DNA from: Opitutaceae bacterium
GTDB lineage: Bacteria > Verrucomicrobiota > Verrucomicrobiia > Opitutales > Opitutaceae
Direction: 5' to 3'
NCBI GenBank assembly: GCA_028280955.1
Contig: JANQKU010000060.1
Span: 1-36,461, forward strand
DNA: 36,461 nucleotides
Shown: in pieces, positions 35,092 to 36,461 of the stretch
How the letters are laid out: each line of letters opens with the position of its first letter
Numbering within the stretch: the stretch's first letter is position 1
Translations under genes and position numbers: made by a program
The notes under the pieces: generated by a model
Seen by the model: only the letters and a program-made list of their open reading frames with translations
What the model was told of the DNA's origin: nothing
Database searches by the model: none

Positions 35092-35502
35092 TCACCTCTT
35101 TCTTGGTTTCAGAATTTCTATTGGAAGGATTCTTTTATAACGTTCATAATCCTTGTCTTTGGATAAAATTGGACTGTTCCATAAAACAGAACACGCACAA
35201 ATTAGAAAATCTATGTTCGATCCCTGTATTCCTTTACTACGGCATAAATTGTAAAAGCGTGCAGCCATTACGTATGCCTTCGACTCAATGGGTTTGTCAA
35301 CGAATGCTTCTAACCTTTCAGAGAAGAGGTCGAATTTCTCGGATTCTCGTATCCCACATAGAATTTCCATTCTGATGGGTCCAATGATTTCAACACGTCC
35401 TTCTTGGATAAGGTCTGCTAATTCTGAGACATATGCAGATTTTGTTCCGGTCTTACGTCTAAATGCTTCCGACCAAACATCTGTGTCTACAAGCGCTTTC
35501 AC
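35092..35502 (-). CDS. vapC: VapC-type toxin, PIN-domain ribonuclease
   Basis: A 136-residue PIN-domain protein; toxins of this type cleave tRNA or rRNA when freed from VapB. The acidic metal-binding residues are in place: D7 (LVDTDVWSE; D9 next to it), E47 in MEILCGI, and the later D98 in SNIDFLICACS with D117 in LSKDKDYERY. The GTG start at 35502 overlaps the vapB stop by 4 nt (GTGA), the normal antitoxin-first layout. Confidence 0.9.
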   Translation of the reverse strand: MKALVDTDVWSEAFRRKTGTKSAYVSELADLIQEGRVEIIGPIRMEILCGIRESEKFDLFSERLEAFVDKPIESKAYVMAARFYNLCRSKGIQGSNIDFLICACSVLWNSPILSKDKDYERYKRILPIEILKPRKR

Positions 35503-35699
35503 TTAATTTTTCTTTGCTTCTTGTAATCAAAATCTGGATCGAAATCAGCAGTTCCGAACAGATCCAAAATCTTAAGTTGTTCCCTACGTTGAACATATTC
35601 TGAAAGAGCTTGATTCACCGCTTCTTTTTTAGTTCGCATCCCGCCAAGTCTCATTACTTTGGATAAAAGGTTTTCATTAAGTTCTATGTTGGTTGCCAT
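35499..35699 (-). CDS. vapB: VapB-family antitoxin
   Basis: A 66-residue antitoxin that neutralises VapC and represses the operon. The N-terminal DNA-binding part reads MATNIELNENLLSKVMRLG, followed by TKKEAVNQALSEYVQRREQ. The toxin-binding tail LFGTADFDPDFDYKKQRK is typical. The start is ATG 35699: the frame could extend six codons to 35717, but those codons lie in a perfect palindrome that is more likely the operator, and the family starts with MATN. It is translationally coupled to vapC. Confidence 0.9.
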   Translation of the reverse strand: MATNIELNENLLSKVMRLGGMRTKKEAVNQALSEYVQRREQLKILDLFGTADFDPDFDYKKQRKIK

Positions 35700-35716
35700 G
35701 TGCGAAGCTTCGCACA
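35699..35716. promoter_or_regulatory. Palindrome at the vapB start, candidate VapBC operator
   Basis: Perfect 18-bp palindrome TGTGCGAAGCTTCGCACA. Its last base is the A of the vapB start codon. VapBC-type complexes bind palindromes close to their own start to repress transcription. In mRNA it could also fold and limit initiation. Confidence 0.6.
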
Positions 35717-35799
35717 AATTTTGCCAAAGTCAATTCAGTTTTGGTGAAGGTTAAAGATGTGACAGAATGTGATTAGTGTTATTGCTATCACTAAACTGG

Positions 35800-36255
35800 T
35801 TAAAATTTTTTCTTCCGTTGATTCAACCGTCGAAGTTCCGTGTGAGCTGTAGGGTTTTGGAATGGAGTAAAGGCTAATTCCAGCTTCATTCCATCGGGAT
35901 CCTGAAACCATACGGCATAATAGCCGGGGCTGTAATTCATTTCACATGGTGGATCTAAGATTTCAGCTCCATTTTTTTGAAGGATCTCGTGCAGATTATC
36001 GACTTCTTCCCGGCTTTGGGCATTCCATGCCATATGGCTAAAACCGGGAGATTCACGGTCATAGCTTTTACCCTGACCAGCCTTGCGTGTTCGAACCAGA
36101 ATCAAATCGCCAATTCTTTCTTTGCTTCGATAGAGAATCGACGCTTTCATCCGGTGGTGCTTTTCGTATCCTAAAAATTCACATATGGGGTCATAGAATC
36201 GTTCCGATTCATCGAGGTTTTTGATGCGAAATTCGATATGATTGATGAGGGCCAT
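35800..36255 (-). CDS. VOC-family (glyoxalase-like) protein
   Basis: A 151-residue protein of the vicinal oxygen chelate fold. INHIEFRIKNLDESERFYDP opens the domain, FSHMAWNAQSREEVDNLHEI the second half, and YYAVWFQDPDGMKLELAF closes it. The fold's metal ligands are likely His in INHIEF, His in FSHMAW and Glu in KLELAF. The substrate is unknown; related proteins include lactoylglutathione lyase-like and antibiotic-resistance proteins. ATG 36255 is preferred over 36309 because the first 18 codons of the longer frame do not fit the family. Confidence 0.85.
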   Translation of the reverse strand: MALINHIEFRIKNLDESERFYDPICEFLGYEKHHRMKASILYRSKERIGDLILVRTRKAGQGKSYDRESPGFSHMAWNAQSREEVDNLHEILQKNGAEILDPPCEMNYSPGYYAVWFQDPDGMKLELAFTPFQNPTAHTELRRLNQRKKKF

Positions 36256-36375
36256 GATATTTGTTTTTTTAGACAGGATGTTCAGGATATCCAAATAGGG
36301 GTGATTCAATCTGGTTGTGAATCAGGTGGGGTCATGAGTCGTTTTTGTGACTACGAAAAGCGCGAAGCAACTGTG

Positions 36376-36461
36376 TCATGAAACAAGCGAAAAGTTAGAT
36401 TTTTTGAGTATCGATTGGATATGAATAAGTATCTTACGAATGGCCGCGACGATGGCAACTT
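36376..36461 (-). mobile_element. C-terminal end of an IS110-family transposase, cut by the window edge
   Basis: The minus-strand frame from the right edge reads VAIVAAIRKILIHIQSILKK and then a short tail to TGA 36376. This matches the conserved last helix of IS110/IS1111 transposases (pattern KVAxxAxxRKLLxxLxxxL). Only 27 codons are visible, so it cannot be said whether the element is whole. IS110 elements lack terminal inverted repeats, so the insertion boundary is not evident. Confidence 0.7.

Noticed and set aside
27964-36461. Integron gene-cassette array
   Set aside because: Gene direction and content suggest it, but no IntI-type integrase is present (xerD at 8607 lacks the extra helix and is far away). 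The repeats also do not show paired RYYYAAC/GTTRRRY cores.

Overview
This is a 36.5 kb piece of a bacterial chromosome, mid-40s % GC by eye. The gene set best fits a member of the Verrucomicrobiota, possibly the Opitutales/Puniceicoccales side. The pointers are a zinc-free bL33, a GxGYxYP family protein, the long form of PurF, an Mrp without its usual CxxC, and many genes with no visible Shine-Dalgarno sequence. This placement is inference: there is no rRNA or other decisive marker in the window.

Positions 1-27800 are mostly housekeeping genes on both strands. In order they are: the 3' end of a diadenylate cyclase gene (c-di-AMP synthesis); rpmG (bL33, too short for most ORF cut-offs); a two-gene unit for a small secreted protein and a secreted GxGYxYP protein; a small conserved hypothetical; mrp; a secreted TolB-like propeller; sodA; tadA; infA; xerD; a purine block purS-purQ-purL-purF-purM; an HNH endonuclease; a GAF-GAF histidine kinase and glnD on the minus strand; valS with a nitrilase-superfamily gene 17 nt behind it; and the divergent pair ilvY/ilvC. 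The ilvY-ilvC gap holds a good sigma70-type promoter and a palindrome centred about 65 bp upstream of the predicted start, where LysR-type activators normally bind.

From 27964 to the right edge the character changes. Every gene is on the minus strand, most are small and unrelated, and several are broken: HAD phosphatase, DUF2569 membrane protein, a VOC pseudogene with two compensating frameshifts, GxxExxY, low-molecular-weight phosphatase, HIT, DUF1059, a double-VOC protein with a membrane tail, a nitrilase-family gene with one in-frame TGA, a secreted hypothetical, VapBC, a VOC protein, and the end of an IS110-type transposase. The GxxExxY gene is bracketed by inverted copies of a short repeat that also encodes its first residues. 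Gaps between these genes carry at least three diverged copies of an approximately 80 bp element (30552, 33970, 34996) and a pair of 46 bp repeats (33159, 34679). The block therefore looks like an accessory, cassette-like region. No integron integrase or recognisable attC site was found.

The strongest leads are the repeat-punctuated gene array with its inverted-repeat GxxExxY unit, the chloroplast-like ketol-acid reductoisomerase with a well-placed IlvY site, the start-codon hairpin of xerD, and the palindrome abutting the vapB start codon.
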